Positions 21,766 through 34,270 of a stretch of 64,000 nucleotides of DNA are shown piece by piece. The first letter of the stretch is position 1; every line of letters begins with the position of its first letter. Below the pieces are notes generated by a model. It saw only the letters and a program-made list of their open reading frames with translations, was not told the origin of the DNA and did no database searches. Made by a program: the position numbers and the translations under genes. The DNA comes from Grammothele lineata (taxonomy: Eukaryota; Basidiomycota; Agaricomycetes; Polyporales; Polyporaceae), in contig NDFF03000065.1 in assembly GCA_002150815.3 (NCBI GenBank), forward strand, positions 62,001 to 126,000, given 5' to 3'.

Positions 21766-21959
21766 CATCAGCACCTTACCGCAGCACCCTGAGTGTCTGC
21801 GGAGGGCCTACGGTAGGCGTGCTTAGCCGCATTGAGCCATCGATATAAGTTGACGCTAGGTGAGAGCCACCCCTTCACTGTCTCCTGCCCTCTCTTCAAT
21901 CTCTAATAACTCCCAGTCTTGCCAGCCTATTCTACATCTCTCGTTTCGATCTAGGTGAA

Positions 21960-24900
21960 ATGAGCCAACAACGTGGAGCTTCTCGAGGTCGCGGTCCAGG
22001 CCGAGGACCCAGAGGTGCCTCTCCCTCGACGCGAGGCCGGGGTAGTCCAGCCCCTTCGACGACCGGAACAGATAGGAGCGGAGGGGCTGGCGGCGGCCCT
22101 AGAGGCGGTCGCCCCCCTCGCGGTGCGAGTCCCGGCTCCTCTGGTTATGGAGGGCAGTCGCCATCCCGCGGTGGTGGTGGCGGTCGCGGCGGCGGCGGCG
22201 GAGGCTTCCGCGGCGGCCCTCCCAGCAGCGGCCCCGCGGGAGTCTTCGCAGCAGGCCAGCCTCTCACGCGACAGCCCCAGATGAACGATCAGGAGCTGGA
22301 TGGGCTCGTGCAGGGGTTTCGCCGTCTTCGGGTCCAGCCAGAGATGCCACTCCGTCCTGGCTGGGGCACGCTCGGTCAGCCGGGCGTGGTCCGAACGAAC
22401 TTCTTTGCGGTGCGGATGCTGGCGAACAAGACGTACTATGCGTACGAGATCGCTATCTCTCCGAAGGCCCAGGTCAAGGGTTTGGATCGGCGTGCTCGCA
22501 TCATGGAACTTGTCGAGCAGAGCCCTCAGTTTGCCCCTTTCGTTCACCATGTTGCGCACGATCGCAGCCAACGTCTCATCTCGACTGAGCAGCTCCCTCA
22601 GCCGTTCGAGCTTCCTATCATCTACCTGGAGGAGGATCAGCGAGACGACCCGAATGGGCTCAGGTTTACCGTTGAGTTAAAGAAGCTCCAGGAGGAGCTC
22701 AACACCTCTACACTGGAACGGTTAGTCTGATGTTCACCCTACCAGTCACTACCCTTACTGATTATTGCGCAGTTACATGAGCGGAAATCCTGAACATCGA
22801 AACATCGACACGCAGCCCATTGTTTCCGCTCTCAACCTCGTCTTCCAGCAATACGCGTCCAGAAACGGTGTTCGTGTGGGGAGAAACAAATACTTCTTCC
22901 GTTCCGCATTGCCGCCGCAGCCCCTCTCGTTGGGAGTGGAAGCCTATCGAGGGTTCTTCATGTCCATTCGTCCGATGTACAAACAGTTGATGGTTAACAT
23001 CAACGTGTGCATGACGGCTTTCTATGCACCAGGGAATCTCGCCACGGCCATGGACGCATTCCAGCAGCAGACAGGGGGCGCGATGCCCACTTTCTTCACC
23101 GAAAGGCTCAAGATATCCACCAAGCACCTCGGGTATACGAGGAAACGAACGATCCAGAAGGTGATGACGGGCAAGACGGCACGTAATGAGCGGTTCAACT
23201 GTGCTGAGCTGGGAGGAATGGTGACCGTCGAGCAGTTCTTCAAAAGGAGTGAGTCATCGCTACATCACGGGAGTCACTTCATTGCTAATCGGTATTCGCA
23301 AGAGTATAACATCACCCTGCGCCGTGCCGCCGACCTGCCCCTCATCAACGTCAGCGCCAACCGCGACAAGCCCAACTACCTCCCCGCCGAGCTTTGTGAG
23401 ATCGTCCCCGGTCAGGCCTATCACGGCCTCCACGGCAGGCTCAGTCCCGAGCAGACCGCCGCGATGATCAAGATCGCGTGCAACCCGCCCCCCATGAACG
23501 GCGACGCCATCGTCGGCCAAGGCTTCGACCACCTCGGCCTCCGCCCGAACACCCCTGGCTCCGCGCTCGGCGCGTTCGGCCTCTCCGTCACCGCGCAGAT
23601 GACCGCAGTCCCGGAGCGCATACTCCCTGCGCCGCGCATCGAGTACCGGCGCGGGAACCCGCCGCAGGTGCGCGACGCCGGCTGGAACATCCTCGAGGTC
23701 GCGTTCCAGACGGGTGGGAACATGCACAACCGCTGGGCGGTCCTTCTTGTCCGGGAGGGCCGCCGGGATGAGTTCGAGGGTCCGGGGGACCCCGCGCTCC
23801 GCCAGTTCCTCCAGACCTTCCTTCGCAAGTGCGCCGCGGCGGGGATCGCAGGTACAGACATCAACGTTGCGCCGCGAATCTTGGAGGTACGCCTGCCGCG
23901 CCCGAGCCAGGACAACGCGGCGCGCGGGGGCGCCCTCGAGGCCATCCGGACCACGCTGCGCGACGGCCTGGACAGGAACAACAAGCCGAGCTTCGTGCTC
24001 GTCCTCCTCTCCGGCGTCGACAAGTTCATCTACCCCGGCATCAAGAAGCTCGCGGACATCACTATGGGCCTGCACACGGTGCACATGCTGCTCAACAAGG
24101 CGCGCGACAACCGGCCGAACAGGCAGGATCAGTACTTCTCGAACGTGGTGCTGAAGGTGAACGCGAAGCTGGGTGGGGTGAACCACCTCCTCGATGGGAA
24201 CTCGATGCGCTGGCTTCGCGAGAAGAAGACGATGGTTATGGGCATCGACGTCACGCATCCCGGCCCGCGAAGCATCCCCGGTACCCCGAGTATTGCTGCG
24301 GTCGTCGCGAGCATCGACGACAATTTCGCGCAGTACCCGGCGAGCTTGATGTTGCAAAAGGCGGACTGGAACAAGGAGAGCAAGGAGGTACGTTAGTCCT
24401 TTCATGTGTCCGTGCGCACGCCGACCATATCTTCTCTATGCAGATGGTCGAAGGTTTGAAGCAGGCGACGATCGAGCGCCTCCAGTTGTACGGGAAGAAG
24501 AACGGGAAGCTCCCCGACCGCATTATCGTCTATCGCGACGGCGTGTCAGAGGTAAGCCTCGCGCCACCCTCAACCCGCCTCGCGCCACAGCTCACGACGC
24601 GCTACCCCTTAGGGCCAATACGAGCAAGTGCTCACCATCGAGCTCAAGCTCATCCAAGACGCCTTCAAGCAGATCTCGCCCAAGACCCCCTACAAGCCCA
24701 CGCTCACCATCATCGTCTGCGGCAAGCGTCACCACGCGCGCTTCTGGCCCGCCGACAGCGCTGGGGCGACGCGCAACGGGAACACCAAGCCCGGCACGGT
24801 CGTCGACAAGGGCGTCACGGACGTGTACAACTTCGACTTCTACCTCCAGGCACACAACGGGCTGCAGGGCCACGTGCGCGCGACGCACTATACGGTCGTG

Positions 24901-25203
24901 TACGACGAGAACGGGTTGAGCGCGGACACGGTGCAGCAGGGCACGCATACTGCGTCGTATTTGTATGCGCGCGCGACTAAGGCCGTGAGTCTTGTGCCGC
25001 CTGCGTACTATGCGGACGTTGCGGCCGAGCGTGGGCGGGCGTACCTTGGCGCGCTGCTCGACGCGGGGGACGACGCGCGGAGCAGCGTGACGGGGGGAAC
25101 GAGGGACCGGGAGGCGGAGAAGGAGCAGGTGTTCCAGAGCGCGGTGAGGATGTGGGGGAGGGGCGTGCATGCCGACTTGCGCGACTCCATGTTCTACATC
25201 TGA
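21960..25203 (+). CDS. Argonaute 1 (1,006 aa), RNA-silencing slicer
   Basis: Exons 21960-22720, 22773-23248, 23303-24387, 24444-24551 and 24613-25203 give 1,006 aa. Residues 1 to about 95 are an Arg/Gly-rich tail (many RGG/RGR and GGG). The N domain follows (VRTNFFAVRMLANKTYYAYE), then PAZ around 300-440 (TAFYAPGNLA, FFKRKYNITL, then PNYLPAELCEIVPGQAY), then MID and PIWI. PIWI catalytic positions are kept: Asp near 727 in MGIDVTHPGP, Asp near 806 in IVYRDGVSE, His near 902 in THYTVVYDENG, with a candidate glutamate finger near ESKEMVEG. The end is LRDSMFYI, as in eukaryotic Argonautes. It should bind small RNAs and cleave complementary targets in quelling-type silencing. Its paralogue lies at 45.8-49.0 kb in the opposite orientation. 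Confidence 0.95.
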
Positions 25204-25611
25204 GGGTCGGGCGAGGTTCCAAGGGCTCAAAGAGGCGAAGTGTTCTGTCCATATGCTCTCCCGCTCTCCCGACATACTGACTACTACTCGCTCTCCACAA
25301 ACGCACTTGCTGAGGAATGTTTTGCTGACTCGCACACACTGCTTTGATACATGTTGGATGGATTGTATGTACGATAGTCGCCGCTGCTCATGATAACACA
25401 TTCTTGGATCTCTGTGCCGATTCCTGAGCCTATCATACGAGTTGCAGGACGTCGTCGACCCTTCGGGAATGCGTGGCCGATCCAATGTTTGATGCCAATG
25501 GAATAAATATCAATGCAATGGTTGTACGATACGACAGCTCACGTCCTTTCCACGATCCACTTTCCACCTTGCTCATGACCTCCTCAACGCCATCGACTCT
25601 TCGCGTCCCCT

Positions 25612-25636
25612 CCATCCATCCATCCGTCCGTCCGTC
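25612..25636. repeat. Tetranucleotide microsatellite (CCAT/CCGT)n
   Basis: Three CCAT-type units followed by CCGT-type units, just 3' of the Ste24 stop codon. The surrounding 25204-25677 gap is only the 3' flanks of the converging Argonaute 1 and Ste24 genes. Confidence 0.8.
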
Positions 25637-25677
25637 CTTCCCTCCTTCTCTCATCGCATCCACTTTCCATCAGAGCA

Positions 25678-27859
25678 TCAAAGCTCCTTTTTCGCCGCAG
25701 AGCCGACAGCAGCGGCCGCAGCGGCCTTGTAGCCCTCGAGCGCGCGGAGACGCTCCGTGAGCGTCGGGTGCGAGTGGTGGTAAGCCGAATACCTAGGTGA
25801 TGGGGCGCATATAGTCAGCGAAACGCACGAAAACGGGGTATACAGGAGAACGAGAGGTGGGGAAGACAGAAACGTGGATGAACATGTCACCAGATAAGGG
25901 ACAGGGGGAGGGAGGGAACGTATGCAAAAAAACCAAAAGAAAAAACGAGGAAGTAGACACTCACAGCCAATCCACCCAAACCGTCGACAAATTCTCCACG
26001 TGGAGCGCGATGAGCGCCTTCCCGAGCCGCTCGCCCATGTCCGCCATGTCCTTCGTGTCCTCCACGCCGACGCCGGCCCGTACGAGCGTGGCGGGGAGCT
26101 CGCACGCGAACTGGTCCGCCTCGTATTCGAACTTGCGCGAGACGGCGTTGATGGCCATGCCCACGACGGACTCCATGGGGGTGAGGAGCATCTGTAGAAG
26201 GTGGGATGTGGGTAAGCGTTGGAATAATGGGAGCAGAAAACGGGCGGGGGAGGGTCCGATCGGCTGACGACGCATACAACCAGCCAGCGGCGCTGAATAC
26301 CTGGGTATTCGTATCCGTCGCTCGTCCCGTGAGCGGTCGCCACAGCTGCTATAGGTCTATCCTCATCATCCAGTACTCCAGACAGGACTCGTTCGCCGTC
26401 CACCCACTCTCCAACCGATCACGCCCGCGCCCCCACCCTTGGACCAAAAGAGGCCGTACGCACCTGGTACAACAAGAAAGCAATGATCGTCGGCGGCTTC
26501 GCCGCCACGCTCGGCGGGAAGTCGAACGCGCGGAGGAGCGGCGGGGCGTGCAGGAAGGCGGGGAAGAGCGCGAGGATGGTGAAGATGTGCAGCTGCGAGA
26601 CGGAGAGCAGCTTCGTGGGGTGCATGTAGTACCAGTGGCCGAGCTCGTGGGCTACATCGGAGGCGTCAGATGGAGGTGATAAAAGGGGAAGAGGGAGAGG
26701 GGAGGGGGGAAGGGGGAAGGGGACGCACCGAGGACGGCCTCGACTTCTTCGGGCTTTGCTTGCTTGATGAGCGTGTCGAAGAGGACGATGTGCTTGCTCT
26801 GTGTATGCGCATATGGCTGTCAGAGGATCTCGCAGGGATTAGACACTATCCGCACGCACCCAAGGAAGACCAAAGAAGTACGCGTTCGAGTGCGAGCTCC
26901 GCTTCGACCCATCAATTTCGTATAGATGCTTGAGCGGGAACTTGAGCTTGCCCGCGAGCGCCTCGATGCGCGTCCTAAGATCGCCCGCGGGGAGCGGGGC
27001 GAGCTTGTTGAACAGAGGCTGAATGACGGTCGGATAGAGGACGACCATGCTCATCTGGAAGACGAGGAGGAAGGCCATGAGCCAGGGGACGAAGCGGTCG
27101 CCGGCCCACTGGAAGATGGAGAGGAAGGCGGCGAGGAAGGGCGCGCCGATGGCGAAGCCGACGAGCCAGGACTTGACGAGGTCGGAGACGAAGAGGGAAG
27201 CGGTGGACTTGTTGAAGCCGTGGGCCTCCTCGAGGACGAAGGTGTAGTAGACGGAGAGAGGGAGGGAGGGGAGAGAGGAGATGAAGAAGAGGAGGAAGGC
27301 AAATGCGATGGACTGGACGATCTGCGGGACGGGAGTGAGCGTTGTCCTTGCCCCTTCCATAGACACATAGATGCAGAGAAAAGGATACATACCTCATACT
27401 CAGGCCCATAGCCCAACTTGCCGACTATCCAGCCGCCCGCAGACCAACACCAAGCGACGAGGCCAAAATGGACGAAGAGGGAGTCGGCGACCTGCTTGAT
27501 GAGGCCGGAGACAAGGGAGAACTTGGCCTTGTCCTTGCCGTACGCCTGCGACTTTTTGAACGTCTCGGGCTTAAAGTGCGCGGCGAGAACGGGCGGGGGC
27601 TGGTCCTTGGAGTAGAGCGGGAATTGACGCAGCCTGAGAAACGGACGAGACGGACACGGAGGTGTCAGACAGGCACGTCCACACGACGTCCTACATGCTA
27701 CGGCATAAAGGGGGAGAAGGGGGCGTACAGGAGGTAGGACTCCCAGAGGCAGACGCCCCAGGAAGAGATCTGGAGGTAGAGCTTCCAGTCAAAGGGCTCG
27801 GTGGAGACCCACGCGAGCTGGGACTGGACGGCGTCGAGGCCTGCGTTGAGGTAGTCCAT
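25678..27859 (-). CDS. STE24: CAAX prenyl protease Ste24 (M48 zinc metalloprotease, 477 aa)
   Basis: Seven minus-strand exons (27859-27729, 27633-27393, 27321-26860, 26798-26729, 26651-26464, 26191-25965 and 25792-25678) give 477 aa, the usual size for this family. The N-terminal domain shows FKPETFKKSQAYGKDKAKFS. Several membrane helices follow. The zinc site HELGH is at the start of exon 5 (AHELGHWYYMHPTKL), and the third ligand Glu lies in FEYEADQFACEL. The C-terminus AAKKEL fits a KKxx ER-retrieval signal. Ste24 removes the aaX residues from prenylated CaaX proteins and makes a second cut in a-factor-type pheromones. It acts in the ER and nuclear membrane. Ordinary housekeeping gene. It starts 587 bp from the divergent carrier gene. 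Confidence 0.93.
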
Positions 27860-28446
27860 GGCCCGCAGCTTGGCGTAGTGGTATGAGAGAGAGCGGTCAG
27901 GCGAGCGGTTCAGCGCATGCAAGGACAAGGACGGCGACGGAGGGAGAAGCGAGAGACGTGGTTCGAGCGGACGGACTGCTCCCGCCGCAAGCCCCGCCCG
28001 CGACGCGCGCCTCGACCACGGACGACGTGGACGCGTCTCTGGGAACAGCGCGTCGGCTCGGCCCGTCCGGCCCGTTACACGCGATCCGTGTCCACCGGCC
28101 GGCGAGGATAGAGAACGCTCTCGAACTCGTTCTTCTCCCCTAGACGGGGATACAGGGTCTTGAGCATTAAAATTGACCGGTTTGTGTTAGTGCAGATGTA
28201 TGTTCGAGGTGTGCATAGGTCGTGGTGGCTGCCAAGGCGGTCTTTCAGCACGACTTAAACGGAAGAGAAGCGGACCGTATCAGATAAGATTCCTCCGTAT
28301 TACTTGCCGCGGTGATAGCCTAATAATACGTGCGACCCGCGATAGCTCGCCGTCCGAGGCTCTGTCAGCAGCCATGTCCTCCACTGGCAGGTCCCCTTCT
28401 CAGCGGCCCTCGCTCTTCCTTTCCTTTCACCATCACCACGTCTACG
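27860..28446. promoter_or_regulatory. Divergent promoter region between Ste24 and the carrier-like gene
   Basis: 587 bp, very GC-rich near Ste24 and closing with a CT-rich stretch before the carrier ATG. Both genes are transcribed away from it. No TATA box is evident. Small frames inside are GC-driven. Confidence 0.5.
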
Positions 28447-29857
28447 ATGTCCGACCAACCCGCTGACGAGCGGTCGCCCCTCCTCACTCGGACGGAAGAA
28501 GACGCGCGAGCGGTGCGCGAGGAAGAGGGCGCCATCGCGACAGAGGAGACGGAGGCCGCTCCTTCTCCCGAGAAGAAGCGGACGTGGTGGCAGTTTGGAT
28601 GGACTGTGGTTTGGTCCGTGTTGGCGATCTTTGTCGCCGTTGTCTTCGTCAAGGGCTTCATTGATGCCGATGACGTCGAGGTATGTACCTTGATCATCCA
28701 CCTCTGTCTGTGATGTGGGGAAGGCGCTGTGTCTCGGGCAGAATGCCCAGATGTTGAGCGTCTGGGCGGGGGCTTGACTGTGGGCAGGCCTGGGTTGCGA
28801 AATAGTCGTAGTAAAGGAAGAGGCGCGTTAGACGACATTCACTACCTCATAACGTCCCCTCGGTATACCATCCAACATACAGCAATGCTCACTCTACTCT
28901 AGTTCGACCTCGGAGCCACCCTCAAGAAAGCCCTTGGCGGCGGGCTCAGCGGTGCCGCTGCTATGGTCCTCCAGGTCCTCACCCTCATGCCCCTCCGCAC
29001 GATCATGAACTACCAGTACCGCTACGGGACCTCCCTCACCATCGCCACGCGCACCCTCTACGCCGACGGCGGCTGGACGCGCTACTACCAGGGCTTGACC
29101 GCCGCCCTCGTTCAGGGCCCCGTGTCCCGTTTTGGGGACACCGCCGCGAACGTCGGCATCCTCGCACTCCTCAAGAGCAACAAGTATCTGAAGAACCTCC
29201 CCGCGCTCCTACAGACGGTCTTCGCGAGTCTCGCCGCGGCGGGTTTCAGAATGATCCTTACCCCCATTGACACCGTCAAGACGACGATGCAGACGGATGG
29301 GAAGGCAGGACTGCCGATCCTCCGCGCAAGGGTGAGTTCTCTTCCCCTCTCTCATCCCCTAACCACGCTCACGATGCCCTGAATTCGCCAGATCAAACGG
29401 TACGGCATCGGTTCCCTCTGGTATGGCGCCTTCGCGACCGCCGCCGCGACCTTCGTGGGGCACTACCCCTGGTTCGGCACCTACAACTACCTCTCCGGCG
29501 CCCTTCCCCCGCCCACGAACCTCGGCGAGAAGCTCCTCCGGCAGGCGTTCATCGGCTTCTGCGCGTCCGTCGTCTCGGACTCGGTTTCGAACTCGCTGCG
29601 GGTGGTCAAGACGTACCGCCAGGTGCACGCGACGCGCATTGGGTATATGGCTGCGGCGAATGCGGTTATTGCGCAGGATGGGCTGAGGGGGCTGTTGGGG
29701 AGGGGGTTGAAGACGAGGATATTGGCGAATGGGCTGCAGGGGTTGATGTTCTCGATCTTGTGGAAGCTGTTCTTGGATTTGTGAGTTTCTCTTTCGGTCT
29801 GTGTGGGGAGGGCTGCTAATGAAGGGCCGCAGGTGGGACAGTAAAACGCGCTCCTGA
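28447..29857 (+). CDS. Mitochondrial-carrier-like membrane protein (358 aa)
   Basis: Exons 28447-28680, 28903-29331, 29392-29780 and 29833-29857 join in frame to 358 aa. The start at MSDQPADERSPLLTRTEE follows a CT-rich leader. Residues 1-45 are acidic and soluble, then comes a single helix (FGWTVVWSVLAIFVAVVFV). The rest resembles the SLC25 fold: GGGLSGAAAMVLQVLTLMPL, a degenerate second repeat with FRMILTPIDTVKTTMQTD (matches the P-x-[DE]-x-x-[KR] signature), and a third with SDSVSNSLRVVKTYRQV. The first-repeat signature is changed (PLRTIMNYQYRYG), as in an atypical carrier subgroup shared by fungi and plants. The transported substrate is unknown, and the mitochondrial inner membrane is the family's usual place. 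Confidence 0.8.
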
Positions 29858-29963
29858 GCTGCCTGCAGCAGCGCACAAATAGACACATGTTTGGGTTTGT
29901 CGGGTTCCACTCTTGTGCTATTCAACGGCTTTCCCGTCAGATTCGCATTTCGCGCCTCGACCG

Positions 29964-30918
29964 TCAACCCTCAACTTGCGACCATCGACTCTTATTGGTA
30001 CATCTTCCACCCCTCCCTCCCCTAACCCTCTCCCTCCCTCCCCCCTCCCAATCATCCCAACAGCACGAAAGCAGAACCGTATCCCTCCCCGGGCAGCCCG
30101 CCCTCGGGTCCCCCTCGCGCTCCCCCTTCCCGTTCGAGAGCTTGTCCGAGCGGAGGACGCGCTGCCAGCGAATGGTCCCCTCAAGCACGAACCCGAGCGA
30201 GCGCGCGAGCGTCGCGGAGGCGACGTTCGCAGAGTGGGTCTGCCATTGGAGCCGGCGCAGGCCGAGTCCTCCTCCCGCAGCCTCCCCCGTACTGGCGCTC
30301 GCGCGGGCCCCAGACGACGGCGACGGGGAGGACGGGGAGGACGGGAGCTCGAGGCAGAACTGCATGAGCAGCGCGACGGCCGCGGACATGAGCCCCGTGC
30401 GCTGGAAGCGCGGTACGGTGAGGAGCATCCCGACTTCGGCGCTGAGGTTGTCCGGGTCCGCGTTGAGCAGGCCCGTTAGGCCTGCGAGGGGCGCTCCTTC
30501 TTCGCCTCCTTCGCCCCCTTCACCTTTCTCCTCGCCGTCGTTGGTGCCTGGGGCAGCGGCCTTGTCGAACACGGCGTAGACGAGGAAGCCCCTGTCGGCC
30601 CGCGAGCGCGCGTCGATGTACGCGCCGAGCTCGGCGGCGGAGGCGAACGGCCCGAAGGGGAGGTAGGTGTACAGCTCGGGCGCGGTGCGGGTCGCGGCGA
30701 AGAAGGGCGCGGCGTGCTTTGCGGGCTAGCAGGATCCAGGAGGGGGATCGAAGATGAGTCGATGGGGTGCAGTTCGGCGCGAGCGAGGGGATGTGCGTAC
30801 GTACGACGAAGGGGACGAGCTTGACGCGGTCGTTCTCGAGTGTGCGTACGGGGAGGCAGAAGTTGAAGTTGTACGGCTCTTCGCCATTGGTGTTGGTGCT
30901 TGTGCTCGTGCTTTCCAT
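29964..30918 (-). CDS. GNAT-family N-acetyltransferase (RimJ/RimL type, 291 aa)
   Basis: Two minus-strand exons, 30918-30805 and 30725-29964, with an 79-nt GT-AG intron, give 291 aa. The order is typical of Acetyltransf_3 proteins: an N-terminal strand (CLPVRTLENDRVKLVPFV), a helix region (ELGAYIDARSRADRGFLVYA), a core strand with the acetyl-CoA loop (LSAEVGMLLTVPRFQRTG), and RRLQWQTHSANVASATLARS then LGFVLEGTIRWQRVL, ending VLLSCCWDDWEGG. A low-complexity insert (Ser/Pro with Gly/Glu, about residues 105-125 and 165-190) interrupts the domain. It probably acetylates a small molecule or protein N-terminus, and the substrate is not predictable. It converges tail-to-tail with the carrier gene. 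Confidence 0.85.
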
Positions 30919-31027
30919 CGCTCTTGCTTACGCGTTGACAAAGTTGGTGGTTGCTGGATAAGAGGGGTGCACGGTCGCGTCGCGCGATTGATCGACGCCG
31001 CGCGTGCAGCGCGGGCAAAAGGAATTC

Positions 31028-31074
31028 GACGCGAAGGGACGCGAAGGGACGCGAAGAGACGCGAAAAGGGACGC
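31028..31074. repeat. 10-bp tandem repeat (GACGCGAAGG)n
   Basis: Three full units plus degenerate ones (GACGCGAAGA, GACGCGAAAAG). It lies in the 30919-31489 gap, upstream of the GNAT gene and downstream of the first F-box/WD40 gene, where no other gene is visible. Confidence 0.75.
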
Positions 31075-31489
31075 AATTAAGCGCCCATGGAGAGACGCGA
31101 CTATTCATATACGACAGATGTATTCTCGTGCATCACCCTCGTTGAATGATCATTCCAGCGCGACTGGTATGAGTCGGCGACGCGGGCCCATGACTCATGC
31201 TGAGCCGGATCTAACATTACGTCTTTTAGTGCTTGCCTGCTCTGCCGTGCGGTCACGATCGAACGAATAGGAGTGCACGTCGGCTCTCGCGTGGGTTCAC
31301 AGCGGACACGAAGGCGACCACGGCCCCCCATGAGCTTCATATGTCGGTGTTGTGGCGCCCTGATGATCTTATCCTCCTCCATTGAAAGATCCCCAGAGTA
31401 CTCTTGAAAATAGAAACGCACGTCAGCTTCCCGAGGTTCAAAGGGTACAGAGTACAGTAATCCAAGTATCCGAGACAGTCAAAACACAT

Positions 31490-34270
31490 TTACAGGTAAT
31501 CTACCAGACGAATGGAACGGATGGTGGCATCCGACATACCAACCACTAATCGCCGACTATCTCGTGTGAACGCGAAGTATTCAGCAAAAGCCTCTGGAAC
31601 TCCAAATCCCGTCTGTGTCATCGATACGAATCGCCTCACGCTGACGATTTTTGGATTGAAGCGCATCACCTCTGCTCCATCCTTTAATCTCCACACCCGT
31701 ACCGTGTTGTCCCCGGAGATGGCTGCCGCGAAGTCACCTTCAGGCGTCAATGCAACGTCAATGATGATAGAGAGTCCATCCATATTCAGTTGTCTCAGCC
31801 ATTGTGTCTGCGCGTTGAATATCAGGACCTCTCCGTAGTGTGAGACGAGAACGGCGTTTTGTCCATCTTCCGCGAACTGCACGCGCCACATGGTCGGCGT
31901 GGTGAGATCGGAAGCTTGTCTCGTGGAAAGCATTCGGCCGGACTGCAAGTCCCACGTTACAATGCGGCCATCCATGGACGCCGTGATGATTTTTTCGTTT
32001 CTCCCAGTGAACGCTGCTTGCACGGTATGATTCTCGGGTGGACCACATAGGATTTGTCGTGTACTCCCGGATTGGGTGCTCCACACTCGTGTCACGTTGT
32101 TGCCGCAACTCGCTGCGAGCCAGAGACCATCGCTGGAAAATCGTAGAAAACCCGGATCCGGCGCTCTATGGGCAACGGTGCTCAAAGTGAGGACATGAAC
32201 CAAATCATGCGTCTCGCTGTCCCATATGCAGACTGTCCCGATTCTTGCGTACAACCCAGCGAGGTGTGTACTGCGCGGCATCCAGGCGAGAGCGGAGATT
32301 TCGCAGATATAGTACCTGTGTAATGTCGCCATCAGGGCGCATTCTGGGACCTTCCATAGTATAACGGCTCCTTCTTGCTGGTCGCCTGCCAATACAGACG
32401 CTAATAGGGTGCTATCCGGGGAGAAAGCGAGTGCAGAAAGAAACGTCGAGGGTGCGACCCATGAGCATCGTATTGTTGCTTGTGCGATATCCCAGAGGGA
32501 AATTGTAGATGTATGCAAAGCTCTGGCTGCCCACTTTCCGTTTGGGGAGATGTCCACCAGCGTCTTTTTCCGGCTATTGAGCTCGTCTGCATATCCACCT
32601 GTACAATAGCAGTATTTATTTAGTCGACGAGGTTCATAGGTATGTTGGTAGTACGTCTCACTGATATTATCATATATCGTGACGGCTCTTTCCATGCCCT
32701 CGATAACCGTCTCAGGACTCGGGTCTAAGGCCCAAGAATCAAGGGAGTATGGATGGACTTCATCACGGGGGCCTCGGAGTGTCTACTCGATATCGCTGAG
32801 TCAATGTGGCATTCATTATAATCAGGAGGGGGGCTCAAACCTCATATTCGGTGTCGGAATGAGTTCTCTCCGGCGTGGATACAATATTGTCATTTGTACC
32901 TACAATTTCTATATTCACAATTGGACGTGTTTGACCTTTATCAGCGTGTTAGTTTCGCTCAATCACATACCATATATATACATTACTCTACTCACCTTTA
33001 AAATACGGCCCGTGATCTAGATGGTTACGCATGTATCTCAAAAAGGTGATTCGATCTTGGGTCTTCCACTTCCAAGCCATTATCCGGAGATTAAGATGTC
33101 GCACAGGGATGAGCGGATTCCATGAATCCATAATTGAGCTCATGAACAATTCCATGTTCGTGCCAGCGTGGACTGTCCTAATCTCAAGTGTCTGCAAATT
33201 GCTGAAAGGCTTGAGGTCGATTCCTAGAGGCTCTCCCGTGAACGGATCGTCTAAGTTTATGGTGAGACATGCTCGAAGAGCAAGGTATGTTTAACGCACG
33301 GGTAATATCACTCCCACGATTTTCACAATATGGATATTCGATGATGAGCTGATTCAACATATGAGGAGGCACTGCGGATAATATGCGTTCCACTCCATGC
33401 TGGTCCATCTTCGAAACCTAGCACGGAATTGTTCAAGTTGAGTATCCTGGAGGATTATAAGAAATAAGGATACATCATACTTACCAAGAATGCACGAAGA
33501 TTCTTTAGAAAAGGTCGCCTAGATATGCGTCTCATACATCTAGGAGGGGGCCCTAGGATATTCCATGACACTTCGATACATGACAATTCTTCGAGAGCGG
33601 GGAATGCGTCCAAGAACTCTACGAACTCCGAAAAGCGATGGGTCGTGACCTTGACGATGTTCAAGACAGTTACGGTCTCGAACAATGAATAGAGACTATG
33701 AAATCGAGGGTAGAGGGAGAGATACGATGACACCTTCCAGGTTGACTGGGGTAGGTAGGAAGATGATCCCTGGATTTGACCTATCAAGCTGAATTCACGT
33801 AACATCGGGAAGCGAGGTAGTGGAACTAGGGGGAAGGTGTTGACTATGTTTCGCAAGGGGAATCTTCCATCATGGCCGCATTCCAGGCAGAGGGCGGTAA
33901 CGAACCGTGCACGTTCTGGGTATTCCGATAATATGTTGACGAGATTCTTGAGAGAGGAAGACTCAGCTGAATCTACGCGGAGTCGTATACCACTGAAAAG
34001 CCAGCGTTGGGCTCGCGGCCACCATGCCCTGCATACCAGGGCGCATTGTTGGAGTGCACAATCGCGTGAGGTCCAGCAATAGAGCTTTTGATCGCTGTAT
34101 TCCAAGCCTAGCATATCTATGAAGAGTTCACAGACCTCGACAGGGAATCGAGGGGGGGGCTGGACAGGGAACCGAGGGGGACGTCTTTTCTTACGGGAGC
34201 CAGGGTAGTAAGCGTTGCGCTGGCCGGCTTGCACTTGTATGATGATAGCACGAAAACCGCCCCTATCCAT
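31490..34270 (-). CDS. F-box/WD40 repeat protein 1
   Basis: The N-terminal exon (34270-33485) holds an F-box-like motif FPVEVCELFIDMLGLEY, then ALQQCALVCRAWWPRAQRWL, followed by leucine-rich segments. Exons 33417-33300 (VSKMDQHGVERILSAVPPHM) and 33250-32996 (HDPFTGEPLGIDLKPFSNLQ) continue in phase. The C-terminal exon block (32695-31490) contains about six WD-type repeats: ISPNGKWAARALHTSTISLW, LAFSPDSTLLASVLAG, FLRFSSDGLWLAAS, TASMDGRIVTWDLQSG and GDNTVRVWRLKDG. It ends SDATIRSIRLVDYL. The join between the two halves (32996 to 32700) is not certain, but the same order recurs in copies 2 and 3, so one gene is likely. Such proteins act as substrate adaptors of SCF ubiquitin ligases. Here that role is inferred. 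Confidence 0.7.
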
